A stretch of DNA of 64,000 nt from Hepsetus odoe (lineage: Eukaryota > Chordata > Actinopteri > Characiformes > Hepsetidae): assembly GCA_017165825.1 (NCBI GenBank), contig CM029379.1, forward strand, positions 17,939,028-18,003,027, written 5' to 3'. Numbering within the stretch: the stretch's first letter is position 1; every line of letters begins with the position of its first letter. Of this stretch, positions 1 through 10,059 are shown in pieces. Below the pieces are notes generated by a model that was not told where the DNA came from, searched no databases, and was given only the letters and a program-made list of their open reading frames with translations. A program made the position numbers and the translations under genes.

Positions 1-300
1 GAGTATATTAGAGGGACAGCTCAGGTTAGACGTCTTGGAGACAAAGTTAGAGAAGCAAGGTTGCATTGGTTTGGACATGTGCAGAGGAGAGACGATGATT
101 ATATTGGAAGGAGGATGTTGAGGATGGAGCTGCCAGGAAAGAGGAGAAGAGGAAGACCAAAGAGGAGGTTTATGGACGTGGTGAGAGAGGACATGCAGGT
201 GGTCGGGTTGAAGCAGGAAGATGCAAAAGACAGGAAGAAATGGAGACAGTTGATCCACTGTGGCGACCCCTAAACGGGAGCAGCCGAAAGAAAAAGAAGA
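1..300 (+). mobile_element. 3' end of a non-LTR retrotransposon (LINE), C-terminal ORF2 remnant
   Basis: The frame at 61-273 encodes 70 residues with the pattern GHVQRRDDDYIGRRMLRMEL, then a basic GRPKRR stretch, ending KWRQLIHCGDP and a stop. This is the usual C-terminus of a LINE reverse transcriptase seen very often in fish genomes, probably RTE-like; the clade is uncertain. The stop is followed by a GAAAGAAAAAGAAGAAGAAG tail, as expected for a LINE 3' end. The 5' part lies outside the window or was truncated. Related, more decayed fragments lie in an intron of receptor copies A, B and C. Confidence 0.75.
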
Positions 301-1021
301 AGAAGATTGGAAGGAAGTTCATGGGGTAAGTTTATAGATATCATCACCATGGCAACATCTGCCATCTTATCACCAAACCTGAGTATCTTTGTGGGTTTTC
401 AGTGAAATCTTCTCTTCTTGTTGAAATGATCATGTTAGTGATTAACTCAATTGACTGATATTATACCAGCTACTGGTGTTAGGTATTGTACAGAACAGGA
501 GACGATGAAGCTCTTCACTGAATTCAGAAAAAAGGCTTGATTAAATTGTCGGCAATGCAGCTTCAGCATATCTGTCTGGTGGAGGGGGGTCGGTTATTGA
601 GTGAAATAAACACAGACTAATGAAAACTGAGTTTAAGGAGTGTTACCTTTATAAAATGCTTGCAGAATGTAATTTAGACAAAGACGTGTTTGAGTTTAAC
701 CCTCTGAATGCTGGGATCGGCCCATAATGACCCTGTTTAGGAGCTCAGATACAGGATGGATGGTTGGATGGATAAGATTTTGAAAGCTGGTTTACTGAAT
801 GATTACTATTCTGATAGTTCTTGAGATATGATGATCTTAAGCATTTCATGGCTGTATCTTTTATTAATGTTTATTAAATAATGTTAAAATCCCATTTTTT
901 TGTATGAGTTGTGTGTCTTTGCTGAACTCTACTATTTACTGTACTACATGAAAACAGAGCTGGAGTGACAGAAGATCAACAGCGGAGTGTCTCAGTGATT
1001 TACTCTTCTATCGCAACATAA
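301..1021 (+). pseudogene. Copy 0: 3' remnant of a SLAM-type receptor gene
   Basis: The window opens inside an upstream member of the receptor family. Around 306-330 a remnant of the exon-5 end with its GTAAGT donor is visible. At 950-1021 the last exon survives as 24 open codons ending SVIYSSIAT and TAA, homologous to the final exons of copies A and D and carrying the same ITIM-like V-I-Y-S-S-I motif. The splice acceptor before it has decayed: copy C has TTACAG where this copy has CTACAT. The IgV, IgC2 and transmembrane exons are not seen; LINE sequence (1-300) sits where they might be expected. The stretch 540-1021 aligns with the 3' part of pseudogene C (49447-49900), so the two are copies of one locus. 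Probably not functional. Confidence 0.65.
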
Positions 1022-1734
1022 CTGTTTTTGACCATCAGAGCTTTTAATGTTTCTGTATGAATGTGTTTTTTGTGAAAAATATAATTTAGTCTGTATAAAA
1101 CCTGGTTTTCAGCCACACCACAATGACTATTTTGTTAATTTTTTTCCAACTTTGTTCATATGATTTTGTTTTGTGTATATGATTTATTTTCAAATTATTT
1201 TTGTTCCTTTTGCCTGAACCTGTTTGAGTACTTTAATCAAGATTTTATTCTTCACCATCATGAAGACCTGATTATGATTTTAGTGAATCCCCTCTTACCT
1301 GGAAAGATGGGGTTTTACTGTAAAAGCAGAGGGTGTGTGATGTTTCACTACAGGGACTTATTTACAAGCTGTCTGAGCACAAACCTTTGTGTAGATTTCT
1401 GATTGGCACACTCATAAACCCACATTTGCACACTTTTTTTTTCTACACTAATGAAGAGGTTTCCATTATCTTATGCAATCATAGAGCGAAAGAAAGAGAA
1501 ACATCCTGGACAGCCTGTAGGTCCATTTTAAGGCTGATCTAAGAACAGCACTACTGATGTAAACACCAGACCAGAGGGATGTGCAAGTTTGTGAGGGGAA
1601 GTCAGGAAGTCTTGCAATTTAAAACTGTCAATTTAAGTGAAAATTATTATTATTGTTGTTATTATTGCCATTATTATTATTGTTGTTGTTGTTGTTATTG
1701 TTGTTATTATTATCACTGCTGTCCATAACCCTTA
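1022..1734. other. Non-coding flank of copy 0, with a TTA/TTG microsatellite
   Basis: This is AT-rich 3' flank, closely matching 49900-50200 downstream of pseudogene C. A TTATTA/TTGTTG microsatellite covers about 1643-1712 and produces a spurious poly-leucine frame. I see no gene. Confidence 0.6.
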
Positions 1735-2475
1735 TATGTCTGCACAAAAGTGAATACACACCTCACATTTTGGTAAATATTTTATTATATCTTTCATGGG
1801 AGAACAAATCAAAGATATGGCACTTTGTTACAATGTAGTCAGTGTACAGCTTGTATAACAGTGTAATAAGATTGCCAACATTCTGAAATTAAGCTGCAGC
1901 AAAGTGGCCAAGAGCATACAGCGGTTTAACAGGACAGGCCTTGCCTTGCCGTGGTAGGGTACTTGCCTACGGACCTCTGGGTCAAGAGGTCCCCGGTTCG
2001 AATCCCACCTCTAGCACTACCCCCACTGGGTCCCTGAGCAAGACCCTTAACCCTGAGTTGCTCCAGGGGGACTGTCCCTGTAAATAGGAAATGTAAGTCG
2101 CTCTGGATAAGAGCGTCTGCTAAATGCCGTAAATGTAAATGTAAAGAAGTTGAGTGCACGTGCTCAGCGTCATATTCAGAGGTTGTTTTTTGAAAATAGA
2201 TGTATGAGTGCTGCCTCCATTGCTGCAGAGGTTGCTCAGACCATACGATGCACACTGTTTCAAATTGGTCTAGACATGGATTACTGGAACCATGTTTGGT
2301 GATCTGATAAGACCAAGAAACTTATTTGGATTAGATGGTGTCAAGCATGTGTGGCGGGAGCCAGGTGAGGCGTACAAAGACAAGTGTATCTTGCCTACAG
2401 TCAAGCATGGTGGTGGGAGTGTCATGGTTTGTGGCTGCATAAGTGCTGCCGGCAGTGGGGACCTACAGTTCACTG
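1735..2475 (+). mobile_element. Decayed Tc1/mariner transposon, interrupted by a SINE
   Basis: About 1735-1870 resembles the terminal repeat of a common fish Tc1-like element; a related end in reverse orientation lies at 50199-50346. Transposase traces follow. AKSIQRFNRTG is seen near 1910-1940. After an inserted SINE, 2149-2260 gives RAQRHIQRL and a CMSAASIAAEVAQTIR helix-turn-helix segment. The frame at 2292-2475 gives LFGLDGVKHVWREPGEAYKD and the TVKHGGGSVMVCGC block of the DDE domain. Much of the middle is deleted, frames are shifted, and the 3' part ends at the next SINE. It is inactive. Confidence 0.75.
1944..2146 (+). mobile_element. tRNA-derived SINE with L2-type tail, nested in the Tc1 element
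   Basis: A tRNA-like head is followed by a B-box-like GGTTCGAATCC. The tail GTCGCTCTGGATAAGAGCGT, then CTGCTAAATG and AAATGTAAATG repeats, is the typical fish L2-derived SINE tail. It splits the Tc1 element between its N-terminal transposase traces. Relatives are at 28718-28925 (+), 37200-37412 (-) and 41935-42092 (-). Confidence 0.8.
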
Positions 2476-2737
2476 TTGGGACAGTGGTGGCCTAGTGTTT
2501 AAGGATTAGGCCCCAGAACACTAGGTCATGGGTTTGAATCCCAGGCCAGTAGGCTGCCCTGAGGTACCCTTGAGCAAGCTTCCGTCCCCTTACTGCTTCC
2601 CAGGTGCTTTCAATTGCTGCCCCCTGCTGCACGTGTGTGTATGGGTTAAAGGCAGAGGTATATTTATGTTGTGGCTCACTGTGAACTGTGCTGTGTTTCA
2701 CAATGACAAGAATAGTCATTTTCAATTTCATATGTGA
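2476..2737 (+). mobile_element. V-SINE-like tRNA-derived SINE
   Basis: The head contains GTGGCCTAGTG and GGTTTGAATCCC (RNA polymerase III box B). It is followed by the CCCTGAGGTACCCTTGAGCA core, the GCTGCCCCCTGCTGCA block and an AATGACAAGAATAGTCATTTT end. It is shared in position with 50350-50612, so it predates the segmental duplication. Confidence 0.8.
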
Positions 2738-3761
2738 CATAGAAAACTAAAACAGAACTGAACACCATTTACTGACATGTTCATTGACACAAAAGCTGTG
2801 CTGCATTTAAAACCACTCTGTTTGAATCAAACTGAATCCAAACAAGCTAAATCTACTGTCAGCTGTGCACTTCTCTATCCTGTCACCACACATCCTCCCC
2901 TCATTCCTCTTTTAACCAGGAAACCAGACCCTTGAATGAACACTGAGCAAGTGACCCCCTGAGGCTTACTTCACTCACACACCACTCAGGTTTCAGACTG
3001 GTCTGTTTATTCCAGATGGAGAGGAACTGCCATGTTTCAAATACTTTAAAGAACCAAACACTTTGTTCTTCACTGTGTTTCTGCTTCTGAATCCTTGTTG
3101 TGGAATCATTACCTAACAGAGACACTCTGTAGTGACTAAAATCAACAAAAAAAAAACTGAAGCTCATGCTCACACAAGAGATTCCTATCACTAGACCACC
3201 ACCCCCACTAACACACACACTCTGTTACCATAACAGCCCAAGCTTCAGTTTAACTGGTACATTTGTTTTTGATCAAAACCTAAAGTATAGGTTATATAGT
3301 ACAACTTCTGTAGAGCTGAAAATAATTTTACCCACATTACAAAACATGTCCCACAAAAACCTGTCCAAAACACACTCTGTGTCAAGCTGATCTTGAACTG
3401 AGCCTTTATTTAAAGCAGTGACCTGGAGCAGAACAGTTTGTTCAGGCAAATGAACCGATAGGAGAAATTGAGAAAGAAAGATGAGTGAAACACAACAGTA
3501 ACATCCTCTAATATCAGAACAGTGTCCTGAACATGTGTGTTACTGGAAGAGTTCAGATCTTCATTGTGAAACTTTGTGAAGGTAAATGATCTCACAGTAA
3601 AAAGTAAAGTACAGGCTGTTAAACGTGCATATCTCCCTTCTCTTCAGTGAACACTTTGCATCACCCATTTATATTTATATATATATATATATATATTTAT
3701 TATATTTATATATATATATGATTATATAGGATTTATTTCAGTATTTTACTATTCCAACACA

Positions 3762-3792
<31 letters not shown>

Positions 3793-5848
3793 CTACTGAC
3801 TTTATGTGTCCGTAGACAGACAGTACTGGTGTTTTTAAAGAGCAGACGATGTCTCCCAGTAAACCCTGTCATTCACACCATTGCTGCTCAGTGTTCTGCT
3901 GATTCTACTCATAACTTTAACATTCGTCAATGTGAGAGAATCTTTAAATTGATTAGAAGTTACACTGGGTTTCTTTCTATAGAATAACTCTCTTTCAGAG
4001 ATCCTTAAATGTAACTGAAGTTAAAAATGACTGTCATTGTGAAACACAGCATACATCATTGTGAAACAAAACCTCTGCTTTTCACCCATAAACAAACTGT
4101 GCAGCAGAAGACAGAAAAATGTAATAAACTATCAAGCACAGCTGTGTATTAATGTGTTAAACACAGATTTAGTTCAGTTAATGACTCAGTTAATACATAT
4201 GTAACTTCTGCGTTGTGTAGTTTTATGCACGGCGACACTGGAATCTCTTTGGAGATTACCTCCCTTTATTCTGACAGTAGAAAATAAAATAAAAACCCCT
4301 CCTAATAAGTGTTGCGCCCGCTCCAGCTCCTACACAAATAAATATAGAGCAACACAATTTAGCTTGATTTATCTAAACATTTAAGCTACCAACCTAATTT
4401 ATTAATGCTAGCCTTAGCAATACCAAAATATTCATGTCATCCAGTCATCCATAATGATGAACTGAAATCCACGCAAAATAATTAAGGAATAATAAAGTGG
4501 TTAAAAGATGTTAATACTGTTTAAAAAAAAAAAAAAAAAAAGACACCAGCATTTAAAAATAAAACATTATTGTGTAACAGACACTGAAGCCACTGTTGTT
4601 TACAGCTGACTCACCTGTTCATTTCCCATGGTGCACTGCTCTCTCCACACCATGGAAAGAACAACAAATGCTGAATAAGTGATGATGAATGAATAATCTC
4701 ACCAGTCTATGCATGCTTCTCATTATGGTTCTCAGGCTGGAGGATCCACTGGATCAGAACTGTATCTGAAATGTGTACAGATTTGTGGATGATGGTCATT
4801 GGAGGAAGAACACACTAAACTCTTCAACAAATGGAGTCAAACTGACCAGTTTATATTGTTTTTCTTAAATCCAGGAAAAAACAAACAACATTTATATAAG
4901 AAAAAAGCCCAAATCCAGGCTGCTGGAGCTAAAATCTGCAGATGTCAGCCACTAAACACAACATGAGGTGGTAAAGCAGTTTGTGTTTGTTGCTCTCTGA
5001 CCACATTTCCAGCCGTTAACAGCCCCTCGCTCTCACACACTGAACGGAAGTTTTATTGAGTGTCAGGTTAAAATGTGGCCTCATGCTTAACTTTACACAG
5101 AGTTTATTCCTCCATCATGGAATAGTGACAGACTGAGAGTGAATAAACTGCTGATAACATACAGAACTGTGACAACTACACAGAGTGGGTTACATGGTGG
5201 TGTTTCAGTGTAAAGATTAAAATACAGTGGAAAACGACAGAGCACAGTGTGCGTGAAGATAAAACCGTAATCATTTGATTTCAAGCTAAACATTTCATTA
5301 TTATTCATTATTTAAAAACACTTTGTTTTGCCCATGTTTCAGTAACTATGGATATTTTAATAGTTTAATAGACTTTTCTCTCTCCTGCCCTAAGATCACT
5401 TACAATAAGACATCAGGAGAGTTTTTACCCCAAAGCAGTAAAACATGCTGAAATACTTAAAAACTGATGGTTGACTCTGTTGTTCTGGACTGTTATTATC
5501 TGGTAATGCTAAAGATTTACAGGAATTATGGGAACTGTAGTCCTTCTACATTTCCATTGAAACACTACAGCACAGTACTTTACTGTAACACACAGATTGG
5601 AACTATGGGAACTGTAGTCCTTCTAAATTTCTATTTAAACTACAACTGTGAAAAAGTGGAATGAAACTATACATTTTTCTATAAATACTTTTATTGATTT
5701 AAATTTGATTGGTTTCTCAAATCTTTCACCTAATCAGCTCATTTTCTGAATGAAAGACTGCTTTGCTATTTTTGCTGCTTTAAATTTTTTGTTTGTTTTT
5801 AAGATTATCTGCTGTCTAATATTTCTCGTATGTGTACAACTTTAACCA
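2738..5848. other. Intergenic flank of receptor A, duplicated at about 50640-54170
   Basis: No gene is supported here. The stretch matches the region upstream of copy D block by block: 2900-3600 with 50800-51450, 4110-5330 with 52200-53600, and 5380-5848 with 53760-54170. It holds a (TA)n tract near 3668-3719, a (CA)n tract near 3766-3793, an A-run near 4521-4541 and a minus-strand V-SINE fragment near 4030-4112 cut short by a deletion relative to the sister block. Two copies of GGGAACTGTAGTCCTTCTA occur near 5529 and 5608. Confidence 0.6.
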
Positions 5849-5858
5849 GTTTCACTTT
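5849..5858 (+). promoter_or_regulatory. ISRE-like motif upstream of copy A
   Basis: GTTTCACTTT lies about 110 bases before the start codon and is preserved in the same place in copy D (54172-54181). It resembles half of an interferon-stimulated response element (GTTTCNNTTTC) but lacks the final C. The role is inferred. Confidence 0.3.
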
Positions 5859-5948
5859 AAAAACGCTGTTTCTTCCCGCAATGCATCATGGGCATGTCCA
5901 GCCCTGCAGATGTGTGTGTTCTTTATTGTGTGACTGGAGCGACTGACG

Positions 5949-5966
5949 ATGGAGCTGAAGCGGTAG
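5949..5966 (+). promoter_or_regulatory. Five-codon upstream ORF before the receptor A start
   Basis: ATG-GAG-CTG-AAG-CGG-TAG ends three bases before the proposed main ATG, in the same frame. The same short frame is present in copy D (54272-54289) and pseudogene C (47251-47268). It could lower translation or force reinitiation; this is inference. Confidence 0.4.
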
Positions 5967-5969
5967 AAC

Positions 5970-8900
5970 ATGTTCTCCAGCTCCAGGACTCCTCCAGCTC
6001 TTGTGGGCTTGCTTTGCTGTAAGTTTGCTTCTGCTTTCCTGGAAATCTTCTAATCTAATGAGGAGTCTGAAGCTCCAGCGTCAAACTCACAGGATATTTT
6101 TTCAGCCTCGTTTACTGTGGAAAGAGTGGAAATGATGGACCTGATGTCTGTCAGGAGACACGGACTGGGTTGTGTTTACTGTCAGAGATGAGTTTCTGAA
6201 TTAGAGGCTCTGTGTTTGCTCTTCTTTTGTGTTTTTTCTTCATGTCTGAGTTTTGTCTAGAATGGAAATGGCTGTAAGATATTTTAGAAGGAAAGTCTAG
6301 AGAGTGATCAGTGTTCTTGCTTCATAATAAACACACAGCATGTAGTTCACTGTACCTGCACTAAATGTGAAGAGAATGAAGTCACAGTGTTGCAGGAAAG
6401 ACCTGCTTCTGTCCAAGTTCAGAGTCTTTGTTGAAGCCTGTGGGGTTGTGGCTTCAGAAACAGACTGATATGTAATATCTGCTGGATCTGAGAGTCTCTA
6501 GACTGAAATGTGCTTCTTACATTGTTTCAGGTCTGCTGTTCACAGCTGGAGAAGAGGTGATCAGACTGCAGGAGCTGGAGGGAAACACTGTCACCCTCCA
6601 TACTGGACTGACTGGAGTTCAGAGTGATGCTCAGATACTGTGGTTCTATGGACCTGAGAAAGCAGATATAAGGATAGTGAGCAGTCAGGTAATTGAGGGA
6701 AAGAATATTACAATCATCAGTGAGAGTCTGAGAGACAGGCTGGAGCTGGACAGAAACAGTGGATCTTTAACCATCAGAAACATGAGCAGAGATGATTCTG
6801 GAGTTTATAAATTACAGATCATTACTGGAAAAACTTCAGACTGGAGTATCAGTGTTGATGTTTATGGTGAGTAAATACCCCTCAGACTGATGTTCTTGTG
6901 CCACGAATGAATTAGTTTAACATGTAGAGGATGACTCATTTGTATCCAATATTAAAATCAGAAAATGGGAGTCTTAGCCCACTTTTAGAGAAAGATTCCC
7001 TGAGCTCCTATTATTTGTATTTTTTATAGATATTGTACAATTAAAGGACACACAGCATTAAAAAATAATTGTAAAAAATAATGTTACAATTTGCAATTAT
7101 TCATATTTTTTAAAATGAATGTCAACTTCAATAATAATAAATAAATCTTATAATAAATATAATATATAATAAAAATAAAAAATGTTAAAAATATTTATTT
7201 TAATTAACTTCAACAAAATGTATTTTTTGTAATTATTCATTGAAAAAAGTCAATTTATTTGTTATTGATATTTAAATAAGTAAATAAAGTTAACACAATG
7301 TTGCTACGAGGATTATATTGGACGGAGGATGTTGAAGATGGAGCTGCCAGGAAAGGGTAAAAGTGGAAGACCAAATGCAGAGGACACAAAGAAAATGAGA
7401 TGGATGATCTACTGTACAAAAGCAACCAAAATAAGATCTTTATTATTATTGTTGTTGTTGTTGTTTTTATTAACAACAACTACAACAATAATAAAGATCT
7501 TATTTTGGTTGCTCACACACGCAATCACTCACATGTCCATCAGACACTTTAACTACCACTGATTTAGATGGTCTTTTTTTTTTAAGTTGGTGGTTCTGTT
7601 TCCACACAAAAATTTATTAAGTCATTGTTCTTACCTGGTTCTTTTTTTAAATATATCTTTTTATATTTTATAGCTCCAGTATCAAAACCAGTCATAAGAA
7701 ATCTGATTACAAAGCGATCAGGACGTCCCAGAGAGTCATGTTCTCCTGTGTGTTCTGTGGAAAATGGGAAGGATGTGAGTTTATCTTGGTATAAAGAGAA
7801 AGAGAGAATCTTCAGCATCAGTAACTCAGATTCCAGTGAACGTCTTAATCTTCCTCTGAATAAAACCAGTCCAGATGTTTGTACTTACAGCTGTGTATCT
7901 GCCAATCCAGTCAGCAACCAATCAACCCAGCTCAGCTTTACTGAACTCTGTTACACAGGTGGGTCAACATCATTATCACTTTGTTTTTATGTTTTTGATG
8001 CTAAACATCACAATATTCGCATCATATTTGGTCACTAGTTCACCTCCATGATGCTCCACTGATGCAGATCCACCTGATAATCACAGAGATTTCACACAGA
8101 ACTGTGGTGTTTACGTCAGTATTTGATTATTTTCTGTGGTAAATTCTGTTTTTAAACTCTCACAGGTCACAGTAATAAATGGGAACTCCCCATATCACTG
8201 GCTGCTGTTCTGACACCTGTTGTACTGAGTGTTGTTCTATCAGTGATATTATTTACATGTTGTTGGAAAAAGGAGAAAAAGAAACAAGGCAAGAAGTGCA
8301 TCTACTGTTTCTGCTTCATCACTTACATTTCATTATTATTTTTTTTATTCTGTTTTGACGTATTTACTGCAATTCTATCATCTCCTCTTCTGTCTGTTCA
8401 TGTCTGTAGATGATGGAGAAGATGAGCTGAATTATGTTGAAGTGAAAAATTCACCTCACAATTCAAAGGAAGCTGATGGTGTAAGTTTATAGATTTTACA
8501 GAATTAAAACTTAATTCTATTTTAAGGTATACACACTTCATCACCATGACAACAGCCATGTCCTTTCTACTGCACTGTAAAATGAACATCTGTGTCTTTA
8601 GCTGGAGATGAACAGGAGTGGCTTTGGGGGTTGTTTCTATGTGCTAATTTATTGTTCATTGTGAATTCATGAGTTACTATGTCAACAAAATAAATTAATC
8701 TCTCAATATATAGTACTATACTGTGAACCCGGGGCAGCGGTGGCCTAGTGGTTAGGGCGTTGCATGATCGGAGGATCGGGGTTTGAACCCCTTTCCAATA
8801 GGTTGCCCTGAGGTACCCTTGTGCAAGGTGCCATCCCTGTCACGCCTGTGATGGGCTGGCGACCTGTCCAGGGTGTCCCTCCCGTCCTTCGCCCTGTGTG

Positions 8901-10059
8901 AGCTGGGATGGACTCTAGCACTGCCCCGCGACCCCGCTTGGGACAAGCAGCAGAAAATGACTGACTGACTATACTGTGAACTCATTCACCTGATGAATCT
9001 CCTCTGTGATGTACTAGTATGACACAAGCGAAGTGCAGTTACTGGTGTTCATTTTATATTTCTAGAATTGTTTTGTATTTTGAGTATTTTTCAGTAATTT
9101 AGTGGTTCTTAAAAAGCTGACTTTTTAAAATTAAAAGTAATTATTTTCAGGGGGGATAAAGTGCTTCTTTAAGTTCAGCCTGAAGAATAAACAGTGCTGA
9201 TCATGCAGACTCAACATGTGTGTGTGTGGGCGTGTGCAGTCTTTTAAAATTTGTTTTAGAGAATCGAATAACAAGGAAGACGGGACCAGTCAGGCCGGTT
9301 TAACCTTGACTTGCTTGTCTTTGTTCACCACATATGAAAGCACTTTTAATTTTATGAAGTTCAGTTTTACACATAGTAGCCTAGAATAAGGTGTGAAAAA
9401 TATTTGTATATGATTAATATGTATAAGTGGTTTCTAAGGTCCAGGTATGGAAGTGATATGAGTTTTTAATGTTCAGTACATTTTTCTAAGTAGGTCTTTT
9501 TACTAACTAAAGATCATTTTTGTACCTTTTCTGTACCTATCTTTTTCACCTTCAAGTACCATTTACCATCGATTTTACTTTCTTGCATATTGACTCATCG
9601 ATGATGGATTTAGTTTTTTAAGAGCCACTTTTCAATTGTTCTTGTCTACCAACCAAAAGTGGGTGTGACTTAAATGATAAAGGACTGTGGATTAATCCAA
9701 ACTGCACTGCACAGAGTTTAAGAAGTACTGAGTCAATCCCATGCTTACCTCTCAAACAGAAACTTCATTCCTGTTGGTCTATATTTCTCCTGAAAGTGCT
9801 TCTGGCTATTGGACCTACTTTTTGTGCCAAATTACACCCCCATATTCACACTCAATGTGTTTTATTTCTGCTCTGATCTCTGCACATGATGACTTTTGCA
9901 TTCAAGAAACTACAGTTAATACATTTTAAAAGTCTTGTTATCCTGAATGAGCTGTGTGTGTTAACTGAACTGTTCACTGTTTTACAGAAAAACAGAGCTG
10001 GAGTGACAGGAGATCAACAGCAAAGCGACTCAGTGGTTTATTCATCCCTCGCAACATAA
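5970..10059 (+). CDS. SLAM/CD2-family receptor, copy A (six exons, intact)
   Basis: Exons: 5970-6018, 6531-6866, 7674-7958, 8166-8288, 8410-8480 and 9988-10059, totalling 936 nt (311 codons plus stop). All junctions keep frame (phases 1,1,1,1,0). Exon 1 gives signal peptide MFSSSRTPPALVGLLC, continuing CLLFTAG. Residues about 25-128 form an IgV domain with H and K where the disulphide cysteines would be (VTLHTG, GVYKLQI), as in the CD2/SLAM family. Residues 129-223 are an IgC2 domain with the family's paired cysteines (RESCSPVC, YSCVSANP, ELC). A transmembrane helix spans about 233-257, followed by KKEKKK. The tail has ITIM-like LNYVEV (Y273) and VVYSSL (Y306). N-glycosylation sequons include NIT, NMS, NKT and NQS. 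Expected role: surface receptor on leukocytes, binding a related Ig protein and recruiting SH2 proteins. The GC donor at 8289 is shared by copies B and D. ATTAAA at 10241-10246 may be the poly(A) signal. The assignment to the SLAM/CD244/CD48-like group is firm; the exact orthologue is not. Confidence 0.88.
7303..7442 (+). mobile_element. LINE 3' fragment in intron 2 of copy A
   Basis: A short frame MLKMELPGKGKSGRP matches the C-terminal LINE segment at 1-300, followed by decayed sequence. The same insertion is present in copies B (13478-13622) and, longer, C (48575-48870), but not in copy D. Confidence 0.6.
7422..7512. repeat. Inverted repeat (hairpin) in intron 2 of copy A
   Basis: GCAACCAAAATAAGATCTTT at 7422-7441 is followed by TTG/TTA microsatellite and then its exact reverse complement ending at 7512. 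Copy B has only the first arm (about 13609-13628), so the second arm arose in copy A by a local inverted duplication. Confidence 0.75.
8729..8967 (+). mobile_element. Full-length tRNA-derived SINE in intron 5 of copy A
   Basis: The head is tRNA-like (GGCCTAGTGGTTAGGGCGTT, box B GGTTTGAACC). The body runs GATGGGCTGGCGACCTGTCC to GGGACAAGCAGCAG, and the tail is (TGAC)n. It is flanked by a direct repeat ACTATACTGTGAAC (8715-8728 and 8968-8981). This copy shows that the many shorter CCGCTTGTCCC elements in the window are 5'-truncated members of the same family. Confidence 0.85.

Noticed and set aside
1653..1838. Poly-leucine frame
   Set aside because: It is a translated TTA/TTG microsatellite.
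1944..2146. Possible tRNA gene at the SINE heads
   Set aside because: The A and B boxes belong to SINEs with long non-tRNA bodies and no complete cloverleaf.
2901..3595. Minus-strand frames matching 50860-51526
   Set aside because: They are alike because the two blocks are nearly identical DNA; no splice signals, domains or sign of protein-level constraint.
5093..5308. Minus-strand frame matching 53369-53569
   Set aside because: Same reason: duplicated DNA, and the ends of the frames differ.
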